This document shows, one piece after another, positions 8,891 through 19,100 of a stretch of DNA of 59,555 bases (its first letter is position 1; every line of letters begins with the position of its first letter). The notes beneath the pieces were generated by a model. The model made no database searches. It saw nothing but the letters and a program-made list of their open reading frames with translations, and was not told the DNA's origin. The translations under genes were made by a program, and so were the position numbers. Source of the DNA: Azospirillum isscasi (GTDB lineage Bacteria; Pseudomonadota; Alphaproteobacteria; Azospirillales; Azospirillaceae). The stretch is taken from assembly GCF_030849505.1 (NCBI RefSeq), contig NZ_JAUJFI010000013.1:1-59555 (forward strand). Reading direction: 5' to 3'.

Positions 8891-11800
8891 ATGGCGATCC
8901 ACGTCGCTCTCAACCACAAAACCGTCTATCGTTATGACCGTCTGGTCAATCTGGGACCACAGATCGTCCGGCTCCGCCCCGCCCCCCATTGCCGCACGCC
9001 GATCCTCAGCTACTCGCTGCGGGTCACTCCGAAGCATCATTTCCTGAACTGGCAGCAGGACCCGCAGTCCAACTATCAGGCCCGCTTCGTCTTCCCGGAA
9101 AAGACCCGCGAGTTCGTGGTGGAGGTCGATCTCGTCGCGGAGATCGCGGCGATCAACCCCTTCGACTTCTTTCTGGAGGAGAAGGCCCAGACCATCCCCT
9201 TCGCCTACGAACCCTGGCTGGAGCGCGAGCTTCGCCCCTATCTGGAGGTGGAGGAGCCGGGGCCGCTGCTGGCCGGCTATCTGACCGGCATTTCGCGGGA
9301 GCCGGCGGCGTCCATCAACTTCCTGGTGGACATCAACCAGCGCCTTCAGAAGGACATCGGCTACGTCATCCGCCTGGAGCCGGGCATCCAGACCTGTGAG
9401 GAGACGCTGGGCAAGCGCACCGGCTCCTGCCGCGATTCGGCGTGGCTGCTGGTGCAGATCCTGCGCAACCTGGGTCTGGCCGCGCGCTTCGTCTCCGGTT
9501 ACCTGATCCAGCTCACCGCCGACCAGAAGGCGCTGGACGGCCCGTCCGGACCGGAGGCCGACTTCACCGACCTGCACGCCTGGACCGAGGTGTTCCTGCC
9601 CGGCGCCGGCTGGGTCGGGCTCGATCCCACTTCCGGCCTGCTGGCCGGCGAGGGGCACATCCCGCTGGCCTGCACGCCCGACGCCTCCTCCGCCGCCCCC
9701 ATCTCCGGCCTCATCGACGAGTGCGAGGTGGAGTTCGGCCACGAGATGTCGGTCACCCGCATCTATGAGGCGCCGCGCGTTACCAAGCCCTACAGCCCGC
9801 AGCAGTGGGCGGGCATCGAGGCGCTGGGCCACCGCATCGACGAGGAGCTGGACGCCGGGGACGTCCGCCTGACCATGGGCGGCGAACCGACCTTCGTGTC
9901 CATCGACGACATGGACGGGGCGGAGTGGAACACCACCGCGCTCGGCCCCAACAAGCGCAAGCTCGCCGCCGACCTCGTGCACCGGTTGGCCAACCGCTTC
10001 GCGCCGGGCGGGCTGCTGCATTTCGGCCAGGGCAAGTGGTATCCGGGCGAATCGCTGCCGCGCTGGGCGATGACCGTCTACTGGCGCCGCGACGGCGAGG
10101 CGCTGTGGGCGAACGGCGACCTTCTGGCGCGCGAGGACACCGACTACGGCCACACGGCGGAGGACGCCGGCGCCTTCCTGGTCACGCTGGCGAAAAAGCT
10201 GGGGCTGGACCCGGCGCTGGTGCTGGCCGCCTACGAGGACCCATGGCATTACCTGCGCCGCGAATCGTTGCTGCCGGTCAACGTCGATCCGCTGGACAGC
10301 AAGCTGGAGGACAAGGAGGAGCGTGCGCGCCTCGCCCACGTCTTCACCCGCGGCCTGAACGAGCCGGTCGGCTTCGCCCTGCCGATCAACCGCAAGATGA
10401 CCCAGCAGGGGCCGGTGTGGCTGTCCAGCGCCTGGCCGCTGCGCCAGGAACGGCTGCTGCTGATGCCGGGCGACAGCCCGGTCGGCTACCGCCTGCCGCT
10501 GGGCTCCCTGCCCTGGGTGGCGCCGCAGGACTATCCCTACTCCTGGGAAACCGACCCCTTCGAGGAGCGGGCGCCGCTGCCGCCGAACCGGGTGCCGCTG
10601 CGCCAGCGCGCGGTCCGCGAGACGGCGGAGCGCCAGGACGCCGCCAAGCGGAACGAGCGCGTCCAGCGCGCCATGGCCGAGGTGCGCAGCGAGATCCCGG
10701 CGGAAGGCAAGTCCGCCTGGTGGGTGGTCCGCACCGCCCTGACCTGCGAGGCGCGGAACGGCCGGATCCACCTCTTCATGCCGCCGATGAACACGCTGGA
10801 GGATTATCTGGCGATGCTGGCGGAGATCGAGGCGACGGCGGTCGAACTGGACATGCCGGTGGTCATCGAAGGCTACCAGCCCCCCAAGGACCCGCGCCTG
10901 AACTCGCTGGCCGTCACCCCCGACCCCGGCGTGATCGAGGTGAACATCCACCCCTCGCACACTTGGGACGAGCTGGTCCGCAACACGCTGGACCTTTACG
11001 AGGACGCCCGCCAGTCGCGGCTGGGTGCGGAGAAGTTCATGATCGACGGGCGCCACTGCGGCACCGGCGGCGGCAACCATGTGGTGATGGGCGGCGCCAC
11101 GGCGGCGGACAGCCCCTTCCTGCGGCGGCCCGACATGCTGCGCAGCCTGATCACCTTCTGGCAGAACCACCCGTCCCTGTCCTACGCCTTCTCCGGCCTG
11201 TTCATCGGCCCGACCAGCCAAGCGCCGCGCGTGGACGAGGCCCGCGACGACGCGCTCTATGAGCTGGAGATCGCCTTCAACCAGATCGACAAGGCCGCGG
11301 CGGCGGGCAATTGCCCGCCCTGGATGGTGGACCGCGTGTTGCGCAACCTGTTGACCGACGTGCAGGGCAACACCCACCGGGCGGAGTTCTGCATCGACAA
11401 GCTCTATTCCCCGGACAGCGCGACCGGGCGTCTGGGGCTGGTCGAGTTCCGTGCCTTCGAGATGCCACCCCACGCGGAGATGAGCCTGACCCAGCAGCTT
11501 CTGCTGCGCGCCCTGGTCGCGCGTTTCTGGAAGGCCCCCTACAAGGGCAAGCTGGTGCGCTGGGGGACGGAGCTGCACGACCGCTTCATGCTGCCCTATT
11601 TCGTGCAGCAGGATCTGGCGGACGTGATCGCCGACCTGCGCGACCACGGCTATCCCATCGAGGAGCGCTGGTTCGACCCGCACATGAACTTCCGCTTCCC
11701 GGTCTACGGCCACGTCAACCAGCGCGGCATCTCGCTGGAACTGCGCATGGCGCTGGAGCCCTGGCACGTCCTGGGCGAGGAGCCGGGCGGCGGCGGCACG

Positions 11801-12235
11801 GTGCGCTACGTGGACAGCTCGGTCGAGCGGGTGCAGGTGCGGGTCACCGGTCTGACCGACGCGCGCTACGCCATCACCTGCAACGGGCGCCGCGTGCCGC
11901 TGATCCCCACGGGGACGGAGGGCGAATTCGTGGCCGGCGTGCGGTACCGGGCGTGGCAGCCGCCCTCCTGCCTGCACCCGACGATCCCGGTGCACACGCC
12001 GCTGGTCTTCGACATCCTGGACCTGTGGGCGGGCCGCTCCATCGGCGGCTGCACCTACCACGTCATGCATCCGGGCGGGCGCAACTACGACACCTTCCCG
12101 GTCAACGCCAACGAGGCGGAGGGGCGGCGTCTGGCCCGTTTCTTCCCCTTCGGCCACACACCCGGCCCGATGGACGCCCCGGCGGAGGAGCGCAATCCGC
12201 AGTTCCCGATGACCTTGGACCTGCGGCGGGGCTGA
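8891..12235 (+). CDS. Transglutaminase-like / DUF2126 fusion protein
   Basis: 1114 residues, two parts. Residues 1-300: a bacterial transglutaminase N-terminal beta domain (VALNHKTVYRYDRLVNLGPQ) followed by a papain-like transglutaminase core with an intact triad, Cys180 (RTGSCRDSAW), His229 (LHAWTEV) and Asp245 (GLDPTSG). The remaining 800 residues are the DUF2126 (COG4196) region, with RLTMGGEPTFVSIDDMDG, FGQGKWYPGESLPRW and the glycine-rich GRHCGTGGGNHVVMGG. DUF2126 has been grouped by comparative genomics with amidoligase-type enzymes; its reaction is unproven. The ATG at 8891 begins the conserved domain and has a GGTGGAA site. It is first gene of a three-gene cluster. Confidence 0.9.
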   Translation: MAIHVALNHKTVYRYDRLVNLGPQIVRLRPAPHCRTPILSYSLRVTPKHHFLNWQQDPQSNYQARFVFPEKTREFVVEVDLVAEIAAINPFDFFLEEKAQTIPFAYEPWLERELRPYLEVEEPGPLLAGYLTGISREPAASINFLVDINQRLQKDIGYVIRLEPGIQTCEETLGKRTGSCRDSAWLLVQILRNLGLAARFVSGYLIQLTADQKALDGPSGPEADFTDLHAWTEVFLPGAGWVGLDPTSGLLAGEGHIPLACTPDASSAAPISGLIDECEVEFGHEMSVTRIYEAPRVTKPYSPQQWAGIEALGHRIDEELDAGDVRLTMGGEPTFVSIDDMDGAEWNTTALGPNKRKLAADLVHRLANRFAPGGLLHFGQGKWYPGESLPRWAMTVYWRRDGEALWANGDLLAREDTDYGHTAEDAGAFLVTLAKKLGLDPALVLAAYEDPWHYLRRESLLPVNVDPLDSKLEDKEERARLAHVFTRGLNEPVGFALPINRKMTQQGPVWLSSAWPLRQERLLLMPGDSPVGYRLPLGSLPWVAPQDYPYSWETDPFEERAPLPPNRVPLRQRAVRETAERQDAAKRNERVQRAMAEVRSEIPAEGKSAWWVVRTALTCEARNGRIHLFMPPMNTLEDYLAMLAEIEATAVELDMPVVIEGYQPPKDPRLNSLAVTPDPGVIEVNIHPSHTWDELVRNTLDLYEDARQSRLGAEKFMIDGRHCGTGGGNHVVMGGATAADSPFLRRPDMLRSLITFWQNHPSLSYAFSGLFIGPTSQAPRVDEARDDALYELEIAFNQIDKAAAAGNCPPWMVDRVLRNLLTDVQGNTHRAEFCIDKLYSPDSATGRLGLVEFRAFEMPPHAEMSLTQQLLLRALVARFWKAPYKGKLVRWGTELHDRFMLPYFVQQDLADVIADLRDHGYPIEERWFDPHMNFRFPVYGHVNQRGISLELRMALEPWHVLGEEPGGGGTVRYVDSSVERVQVRVTGLTDARYAITCNGRRVPLIPTGTEGEFVAGVRYRAWQPPSCLHPTIPVHTPLVFDILDLWAGRSIGGCTYHVMHPGGRNYDTFPVNANEAEGRRLARFFPFGHTPGPMDAPAEERNPQFPMTLDLRRG

Positions 12236-12248
12236 AGCGGCACCTTTA

Positions 12249-12285
12249 TTTCCCTTTCCCCCCTGGGGAGAGGGTCAGGGTAAGG
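12249..12285. repeat. REP-like half-element
   Basis: A stretch of the type TTTCCCTTTCCCCCTGGGGA followed by AGAGGGTCAGGGTAAGGGGC. It is the same family as one arm of the larger inverted repeat at 15978-16078 (GGGAGAGGGTTAGGGTG). It lies between the DUF2126 gene and the ATP-grasp gene. Such intergenic palindromic units are common in GC-rich proteobacteria and often act as mRNA-stabilising or terminator hairpins. Confidence 0.6.
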
Positions 12286-12391
12286 GGCGACGTGCGCTCT
12301 GCCAGGGGCGCGCCGATGCGCCGCTTGCATCGGCGGGACCGGGCGTTCACACTCCCTGCGCATTGCACCGCTGTGAACGTACGATCCGACC

Positions 12392-14986
12392 TTGGCCGAC
12401 CGCGAATCTCCTTTCCTCGACCCCAGCACGCCCACCCTTGCGGGGCTGCGTCCGGTGCCGTTCCTTCAGGGATCGCTGTTCGGCGAGGCCGACGCGATGG
12501 GCTATGGCCGCGGCGAGGTCTATGACGAGATGGTCACCGGCCAGGGCCGCCTGCGCCCGCACTGGCAGACCTTCATGGGCACGCTGGGTCCCCTCGACCC
12601 GGAACTGATGGCCGAGCGGTGGGAGGAGGCGCGGCGCCTGCTGCACCAGAACGGCGTCACCTACAACATCTACGGCGACCCCAAGGGGATGGAGCGGCCC
12701 TGGCCGCTCGACATGGTGCCGCTGCTGCTTCCCGCCCACGAGTGGAAAGCGGTCGAATCGGGGCTGATCCAGCGCGCCACCCTGCTGAACGCGGTGCTGG
12801 CCGACATCTACGGCCCGCAGACCCTGACGCGCAGCGGGCGGCTGTCCCCGGCGGTCATCCACGCCGATCCCGGATTCCGCCGCGCCGTGCACGGCATTCC
12901 GGTGCCCAACGACATCCATCTGCATTTCTATGCGGCGGATCTCGCCCGCGCGCCGGACGGGCGCTGGTGGGTGCTGTCCGACCGCACACAGGCGCCGAGC
13001 GGCAGCGGCTACGCGCTGGAGAACCGGGCGGTGCTGGCGAAGGTCCTGCCGGACAGCTTCCGCCATTGCCAGGTGGAGCATCTCGCCCCCTTCTTCGAGG
13101 CGTACAAGGAAACGCTGCTGTCGCTGAGCCCGCGCCGCGACCAGCCGCGGATCGTGCTGCTGACGCCCGGCCCCTACAACGAAACCTATTTCGAGCACGT
13201 CTATCTGGCCCGCTACCTCGGCATCACGCTGGTGGAAGGCGGCGACCTGACCGTGCGCGACCGTCAGGTCTACCTGAAGACCCTGTCGGGTCTGGAGCCG
13301 GTGGACGTGATCCTGCGCCGCCTGGACGCCGATTTCGCCGATCCGCTGGAGCTGCGCGCCGACAGCTCGCTGGGCGTGGCGGGGCTGATCGAGGCGGTGC
13401 GCGCCGGGAACGTCGTGGTGGCCAACTCGCTCGGCTCCGGCTTCCTGGAATCCATGGCGGTCAAGCCGTCGCTGCCCATGCTCTGCCGCCATTTGCTGGG
13501 CGAGGAGCTGAAGATGCCGGGCGTCGCCGTCTGGTGGTGCGGCAACGACGACGAACGCGCCTACGTCATCGAGCATCTCGACGGGCTGGTGGTGAAGCCG
13601 GCCTTCCCCTCCCTGTCCTTCGAGCCGATCTTCGGCGCCGACCTGTCGGTGGCGGAGCGCGCCGCGCTGGTGGAGCGCATCAAGGCCCGCCCCTGGTGCT
13701 ACGTCGCGCAGGAACGGCTGGCCCTGTCCACGGCGCCGGTCTGGCAGGGCGGACGGCTCCAGCCGCGCCCGCTGGTTCTCCGCGTCTTCCTGTGCGCCCG
13801 CCCGGACGGCAGCTACACCGTCATGCCCGGCGGCCTGACCCGCGTGTCCACCGAGTCCGGGAAGCTGGTCGTCTCCATGCAACGGGGCGGCGGCAGCAAG
13901 GACACCTGGATCCTGTCCGGGCGCCGGGCCGACACCACCCCGGCGACGCCGCGCCCGCAGCCCGCCCCGGAACCCCAGCCGGTGCCGAAGGCGGCCTCCG
14001 CCGACCTGCCCAGCCGGGTGGCCGACAGCCTCTACTGGCTGGGCCGCTATGCGGAGCGGTCGGAGGGCACGGTGCGGCTGCTGCGCTCCACCCATTCCCG
14101 CCTGACCGACGGCAACCTGCCGGGCGCGCCGTTGCAGCTCCGCCCGCTGCTCCACCTGATGGCCTGGGAGGGTATGATCCCCTGGGACCTGACGCGCGTG
14201 ACCGCGCATGGCGGCGGACGGGCGTTGCGGGCGGCGCTCTACAGCTCCGTCGTGGACCCGGACCATCCCAACAGCCTGCGCGCCCAGGTCCAGCGCGTGC
14301 ACCGCACGGCCTATTCGGTGCGCGACCGCCTGTCGCTCGACATGTGGCGGGTGGTTACGATGCTGGAGCGGCAGAGCCAGCCCCCGGCGCACAAGCTCGA
14401 CGCCGCGGCCATGCTGCTGCGTCTGGACGACCTGATGACCTGCCTCGCCGCCATCGCCGGGCTGGAGCAGGAGAGCATGACGCGCGGCCAGGGCTGGCGC
14501 TTCCTCGACATCGGGCGGCGCATCGAACGGGCGCTCCACATCATTTCGGTGATGCGGGGCATCCAGGTCCACGCGCTCGACCGGCAGGACGAGCCGGTCC
14601 AGGTGGCGACCCTGAGCGTGCTGCTGGAGCTGGGGGAGAGCGTGATGACCTACCGGTCCCGCTACCTGACCAGCGTGCGGCGGCGCCCCGTGCTGGAGCT
14701 TCTGCTGGCCGACGAGTCGAACCCGCGCGCCCTGGATTTCCAGTTGGCGGCGCTGGAACGGCATGTCTCCGCCCTGCCCGGCGGCTCGCAGGCGCTGCCG
14801 GGGGAAACCGCGGCATCGGCGCGGTCGATCCTCAAGGCCGCCCGCGCCTCGCTGCGCGCGCCGGACGCGCTGGACTCGGGAACGGCCCTGCACACGCTGC
14901 TCGACTCGCTCGCCCTGTCGCTGCCCGAGATCTCCAACCTCCTGACCCACGCCTATTTCAGCCATGCCTTTGCCCGACCGGCCTGA
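12392..14986 (+). CDS. Circularly permuted ATP-grasp / alpha-E domain fusion
   Basis: 864 residues. Residues 1-510 match the COG2308 circularly permuted ATP-grasp family (YGRGEVYDEM, QNGVTYNIYGDPKGMERPWP, LTPGPYNETYFEHVYLARYL, GGLTRVS). An Ala/Pro linker (about 511-538) leads to an alpha-E domain (COG2307/DUF403) beginning SRVADSLYWLGRYAERSEGT at about 541. ATP-grasp enzymes of this kind are predicted to form amide or peptide-like bonds; the alpha-E domain is an all-helical partner of unknown activity. In many genomes the two halves are separate genes. The best start is a TTG at 12392, since the next in-frame ATG would cut conserved sequence; the start is therefore tentative. It overlaps the next gene by 23 bases. 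Confidence 0.88.
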   Translation: MADRESPFLDPSTPTLAGLRPVPFLQGSLFGEADAMGYGRGEVYDEMVTGQGRLRPHWQTFMGTLGPLDPELMAERWEEARRLLHQNGVTYNIYGDPKGMERPWPLDMVPLLLPAHEWKAVESGLIQRATLLNAVLADIYGPQTLTRSGRLSPAVIHADPGFRRAVHGIPVPNDIHLHFYAADLARAPDGRWWVLSDRTQAPSGSGYALENRAVLAKVLPDSFRHCQVEHLAPFFEAYKETLLSLSPRRDQPRIVLLTPGPYNETYFEHVYLARYLGITLVEGGDLTVRDRQVYLKTLSGLEPVDVILRRLDADFADPLELRADSSLGVAGLIEAVRAGNVVVANSLGSGFLESMAVKPSLPMLCRHLLGEELKMPGVAVWWCGNDDERAYVIEHLDGLVVKPAFPSLSFEPIFGADLSVAERAALVERIKARPWCYVAQERLALSTAPVWQGGRLQPRPLVLRVFLCARPDGSYTVMPGGLTRVSTESGKLVVSMQRGGGSKDTWILSGRRADTTPATPRPQPAPEPQPVPKAASADLPSRVADSLYWLGRYAERSEGTVRLLRSTHSRLTDGNLPGAPLQLRPLLHLMAWEGMIPWDLTRVTAHGGGRALRAALYSSVVDPDHPNSLRAQVQRVHRTAYSVRDRLSLDMWRVVTMLERQSQPPAHKLDAAAMLLRLDDLMTCLAAIAGLEQESMTRGQGWRFLDIGRRIERALHIISVMRGIQVHALDRQDEPVQVATLSVLLELGESVMTYRSRYLTSVRRRPVLELLLADESNPRALDFQLAALERHVSALPGGSQALPGETAASARSILKAARASLRAPDALDSGTALHTLLDSLALSLPEISNLLTHAYFSHAFARPA

Positions 14987-15932
14987 CCTCCCCCCGACCA
15001 TGGCCGGCGAGGCCCTGAATCGTGACTGTTTCGGCGTGCGCTTCCGCGTGCGCCACACGACCCGCTACGACTATGGCGAGGACGTGTCGGTGTCGCACCA
15101 CCTGCTGCACCTGACCGCCCGCCCGCACCCGCGCCAGCGTGTCCACCACAGCACGCTGACCATCCTGCCGGGCCCGGCGGTGCAGTCGGACCACACCGAC
15201 TATTTCGGCAACACCGTCACCTACGTCGCGATGCAGGAGCCGCACCGGCAACTGGTCCTGACGGCGGAGAGCGAGGTGGAGGTCGGACCGCCGCCGCCGC
15301 TGGACGCCGCGGCCACCCCGTCCTGGGAGAGCGTCCGGGATTCGCTGGGCGGCCTGACCGGGCCGGAGGACGGGGCGGAGGTGGTCCAGTACCGCTTCGA
15401 CAGCACGCTCGTCTCGGCCGGCCCGACGCTCCAGGACTACGCCGCGCAGTCCTTCACGCCGGGCCGTCCGGCGGCGGAGGCCGCGCTGGACCTGATGCAC
15501 CGCATCCATCGCGACTTCACCTTCGACCCCACCGCGACGACGATCGCGACCCCGCTGGCCGAGGTGATGCGGCACCGCCGCGGCGTCTGCCAGGACTTCG
15601 CCCACATCGTGGTCGGCTGCGTCCGCGCGATGGGTCTGCCCGCCCGCTACGTCTCCGGCTATCTGCGCACCCTGCCGCCGCCGGGCCGCCCGCGCCTGAT
15701 CGGCGCCGACGTCAGCCACGCCTGGGCCTCCGTCTGGTGCGGTGCCGAGGCCGGCTGGATCGACGTCTGCCCGACCAACGCGCGCCGCGCCGACCAGGAT
15801 TTCATCACCATCGCCTGGGGCCGCGATTACGACGACGTCAGCCCGGCCCGCGGCGTTCTGATGGGCGCCGCCGGCCACGCGCTGTCGGTCAGCGTCGATG
15901 TCGAGCCGCTGAATGAGTTCGGGGCGTCCTGA
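14964..15932 (+). CDS. Transglutaminase-like cysteine protease/amidase family protein
   Basis: 322 residues with the COG1305 arrangement: an N-terminal beta domain (FRVRHTTRYDYGEDVSVSHH) and a transglutaminase core. The catalytic triad is intact: Cys209 (RGVCQDFAH), His252 (SHAWAS) and Asp267 (IDVCPTN). No signal peptide, so it should act in the cytosol on the product or substrate of the ATP-grasp and DUF2126 enzymes. The start ATG lies inside the end of the preceding gene, which suggests coupled translation. The family may hydrolyse or cross-link glutamine-type amides; no substrate is known. Confidence 0.9.
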   Translation: MPLPDRPDLPPTMAGEALNRDCFGVRFRVRHTTRYDYGEDVSVSHHLLHLTARPHPRQRVHHSTLTILPGPAVQSDHTDYFGNTVTYVAMQEPHRQLVLTAESEVEVGPPPPLDAAATPSWESVRDSLGGLTGPEDGAEVVQYRFDSTLVSAGPTLQDYAAQSFTPGRPAAEAALDLMHRIHRDFTFDPTATTIATPLAEVMRHRRGVCQDFAHIVVGCVRAMGLPARYVSGYLRTLPPPGRPRLIGADVSHAWASVWCGAEAGWIDVCPTNARRADQDFITIAWGRDYDDVSPARGVLMGAAGHALSVSVDVEPLNEFGAS

Positions 15933-15948
15933 TCCGGGCGCCCCGTTT
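15920..15948 (+). terminator. Probable terminator at the end of the transglutaminase cluster
   Basis: Stem CGGGGCG (15920-15926) with CGCCCCG (15939-15945), followed by TTT. The left arm overlaps the last codons of the gene. The weak T run makes it a moderate candidate. Confidence 0.45.
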
Positions 15949-15977
15949 CCGTTAGCAGGACATAAGCCCTCGCATTG

Positions 15978-16078
15978 GGCCCCCACCCTGGCTCTCCCCC
16001 ACTTCGCGGGGGAGGGGATTGAAGGGCGCGCGGCGGAGTTCCCTCCCCCGCCAAAGGTGGGAGAGGGTTAGGGTGGTG
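15978..16078. repeat. Large imperfect inverted repeat, REP/BIME-like
   Basis: About 100 bases. The left arm runs CACCCTGGCTCTCCCCCAC, then GCGGGGGAGGG; the right arm mirrors it as CCCTCCCCCGC, then GTGGGAGAGGGTTAGGGTG. Each arm can also fold on itself. It sits between the convergent transglutaminase and RND genes. A related single unit occurs at 12249-12285 and a shorter CTCTCCCG/CGGGAGAG hairpin at 56838-56864, which suggests a dispersed element family. Confidence 0.7.
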
Positions 16079-16124
16079 CCCCGACGCAACCACCCGCCAC
16101 ACGTCTCTTCTCATTCCCCTCCGG

Positions 16125-19100
16125 TCATTCCGCCGGCTGCGGCTGCGCGCCCGTGGGACGGTGGGTGGCATCGTCCACCGCCGGGAGGGGCTTCTTCTTC
16201 GCGATGTAGCTGTAGACCGTCGGCACCACGAACAGCGTCAGGAAGGTGCCCAGCATCATGCCGCCGACGATGACCGCGCCGATGGCCTGCCGGCTCTCCG
16301 CGCCGGCCCCGTGGGCGTTGGCGAGCGGCACCGCGCCCAGCACCATGGCGCCCGTGGTCATCAGGATCGGGCGCAGGCGCAGCACGGCGGCCTCCTCCAC
16401 CGCCTTGCGGATGTCCACCCCCTCGCGCTGGAGCTGGTTGGCGAACTCCACGATCAGGATGCCGTGCTTGGTGATCAGGCCGACGAGCGTGACGAGGCCG
16501 ATCTGGCTGTACACGTTCATCGTCCCGCCCGTGAAATGCAGGGCGGCCAGCGCGCCGGTCATCGACAGCGGCACCGTCAGCATGATCACGAAGGGGTCGA
16601 TGAAGCTCTCGAACTGCGCCGCCAGCACCAGATAGATGAAGGCCAGCGCCAGCACGAAGACGAAGTAGAGACCCGTCGCCGACTCCCGGAACTCGCGGCT
16701 CTGCCCGGCATAGTCGGTCTGGGCGGTGACCGGCAGGACGCGGTTCGCCGCCTCCTGGAGGTAGCCCAGCGCTTCGCCCAGCGAGGTGCCCGGCGCCAGC
16801 GTGGCGGTGATGGTGACGGAGCGCAGCTTGTTGAAGTGGTTCAGCTCCTTGGGCGCCACCCGCTCCTCGATGTGGACGAGGTTGGCGAGCGAGATCATCG
16901 CCCCGGCGCTGGTGGCGACGCCGGCCTCCGCCGCCGCGGTGGGCGTGCCGCGGACGTAGATGGAGGCGATGTCGTCCGGGTTGCGGCGGTCCACGTCGCC
17001 CACCTGGACCACCACGTCGTACTGCTTGCCCTCCTTCTTGAAGCGGGTGACCTGCCGCCCGCCCAGCAGGGTTTCCAGGGTGCGCCCCACCGTCTCCACG
17101 TCCACGCCGAGGTCGGCGGCCTTGTCGCGGTCGATGGTGATGCGCAGTTCCGGCTTGTTCAGCTTCAGGTCGGTGTCGAGGTTGGTCAGGCCGGGGAACT
17201 TCCGCGCCTCCGCCATCAGCCCGTCCACCATCTTCTGAAGCTCGTTGTAGGGCAGCGAGCTTTGGATGACGAAGTTGACCGGCTTGTCCACCGGGCTCTG
17301 GCCCAGCGACGGCGGGTTGGTGACGAAGGCCAGGATGCCGGGGATGCCGAACATCTTGGGGAAGAGCTGCGCGGTGATCGCCTGCTGCTTCACGTCGCGC
17401 TGGTCCCAATCGATCAGGCGGACGAAGGAGATGCCCTGGTTCACCACCGGGAAGCCAACCACCACGAAGAACTTTTCAACAATCGGAATCTGGCGGAACA
17501 GGTCCTCCATGCGCTTGGCGTAGCTCTCCGTATAGTCGAGCGTGGAGCCCTCCGGCGCGATGGCGATGCCGACGATGGTGCCGCGGTCCTCGACCGGCGC
17601 CAGCTCCGACTTCAGGCCGGTGAACAGCGTGTAGCTGAGCCCCGCCACCACCGCGCCGACCAGCAGCACCAGCGGGCGCGCCTTCAGCGACAGGCGGAGC
17701 AGCGACCGGTAGCCGTTGGTCAGCCCGTTCAGCAGCCCTTCGATGGCGTTGTAGAGCGCGTTGTGCTTGGTCTGGTGCTTCAGCAGCTTGGAGCACATCA
17801 TCGGCGACAGGGTCAGGGCGACGAAGCCCGACACGATCACCGCCCCCGCCAGCGTCAGGGCGAATTCGGAGAAGAGACGGCCCGTGCGCCCGGTCATGAA
17901 GCCGATGGGCGCGTAGACCGCGGCCAGCGTGATGGTCATCGCGATGACCGCGAAGCCGATCTCCTTCGACCCCTGCAAGGCCGCCTGGAAGGGCGGCACG
18001 CCCTCCTCGATGTGGCGGTAGATGTTCTCCAGCATCACGATGGCGTCGTCCACGACGAGGCCGATGGCCAGCACCATGGACAGCAGCGTCAGGGTGTTGA
18101 CCGAGAAGCCGAAGGCGTACATCAGCGCGAAACCGCCGATCAGCGACACCGGGATCGTCACCAGCGGCACCAGCGTGGCGCGGAAGCTGCGCAGGAACAC
18201 GAAGATGACCAGCACGACCAGGACGATGGCCTCGAAGATCGTGCTGAACACCGCGTCGATCGACTTGGCGATGAAGACGGAACTGTCGTAGCCGACATCC
18301 ACCCCCATGCCCTCCGGCAGGGCGGCGCGGATCTTCGGCAGCGCCTCGTTCACCGCCTTGGACACGTCCAGCGGGTTGGCGGTGGACTGCTTCACCACGC
18401 CGATGGCGACGGCGCCGCGCCCGTTGAAGCGGGCGCTGACCCGCTCGTCCCGCGCCCCCAGCTCGGCCCGGCCCACGTCCTTCAGCCGGACGAGATAGCC
18501 GCCGTCGTCGCGCAGGATGATGCGGTCGAACTCCTCCGGCGTGCGCAGGTCGGTCTCGGAAACGACGGTGAACTCCCGCGCCTTGCTCTCCACGCGGCCC
18601 GCCGGGATCTCGACGTTCTGCTTGCGCAGCGCGTTCTCCACGTCCTGCGGGGTGACGCGGTAGGCGGCCATGCGCTGCGGGTCCAGCCACAGCCGCATGG
18701 CGAAGCGCCGCTCGCCGAAGATGCGCACCTGGGCCACGCCGGGCAGGTTCTGCAACCGGTCCTTCACGTAGCGGTCGGCGAAGTCCGTCACGTCCAGCGG
18801 CGAATGGCGGTCGGAGGAGAAGGCCAGATAGATGATCGGCTGCGCGTCGGCCTCCACCTTCGCGATGACCGGCTCGTCGATCTCGTTGGGAAGCTGGGCG
18901 CGCACGCGGCCCACACGGTCGCGCACGTCGCTGGCCGCCGTGTCCACGTTGCGGTCCAGACGGAAGCGCAGGGTGATCTGGCTCTTCTCCGCGCGGCTGA
19001 TCGAGGACATCACGTCGATGCCCTCGATGCCCGACAGCGAGTCCTCCAGGATCTGGGTGACCTGGCTTTCGATGATCTCGGCGGAGGCGCCCTTGTAGGT

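Noticed and set aside
8831..12157. A 1108-codon open frame on the minus strand opposite the transglutaminase/DUF2126 gene
   Set aside because: It is a shadow frame caused by high GC at third codon positions. Its translation is Gln/His/Arg/Val-rich with no domains, while the plus-strand frame has intact catalytic motifs.
12347..15058. A 903-codon minus-strand frame opposite the ATP-grasp/alpha-E gene
   Set aside because: Same composition bias; no family features, and it covers two real genes plus their overlap.
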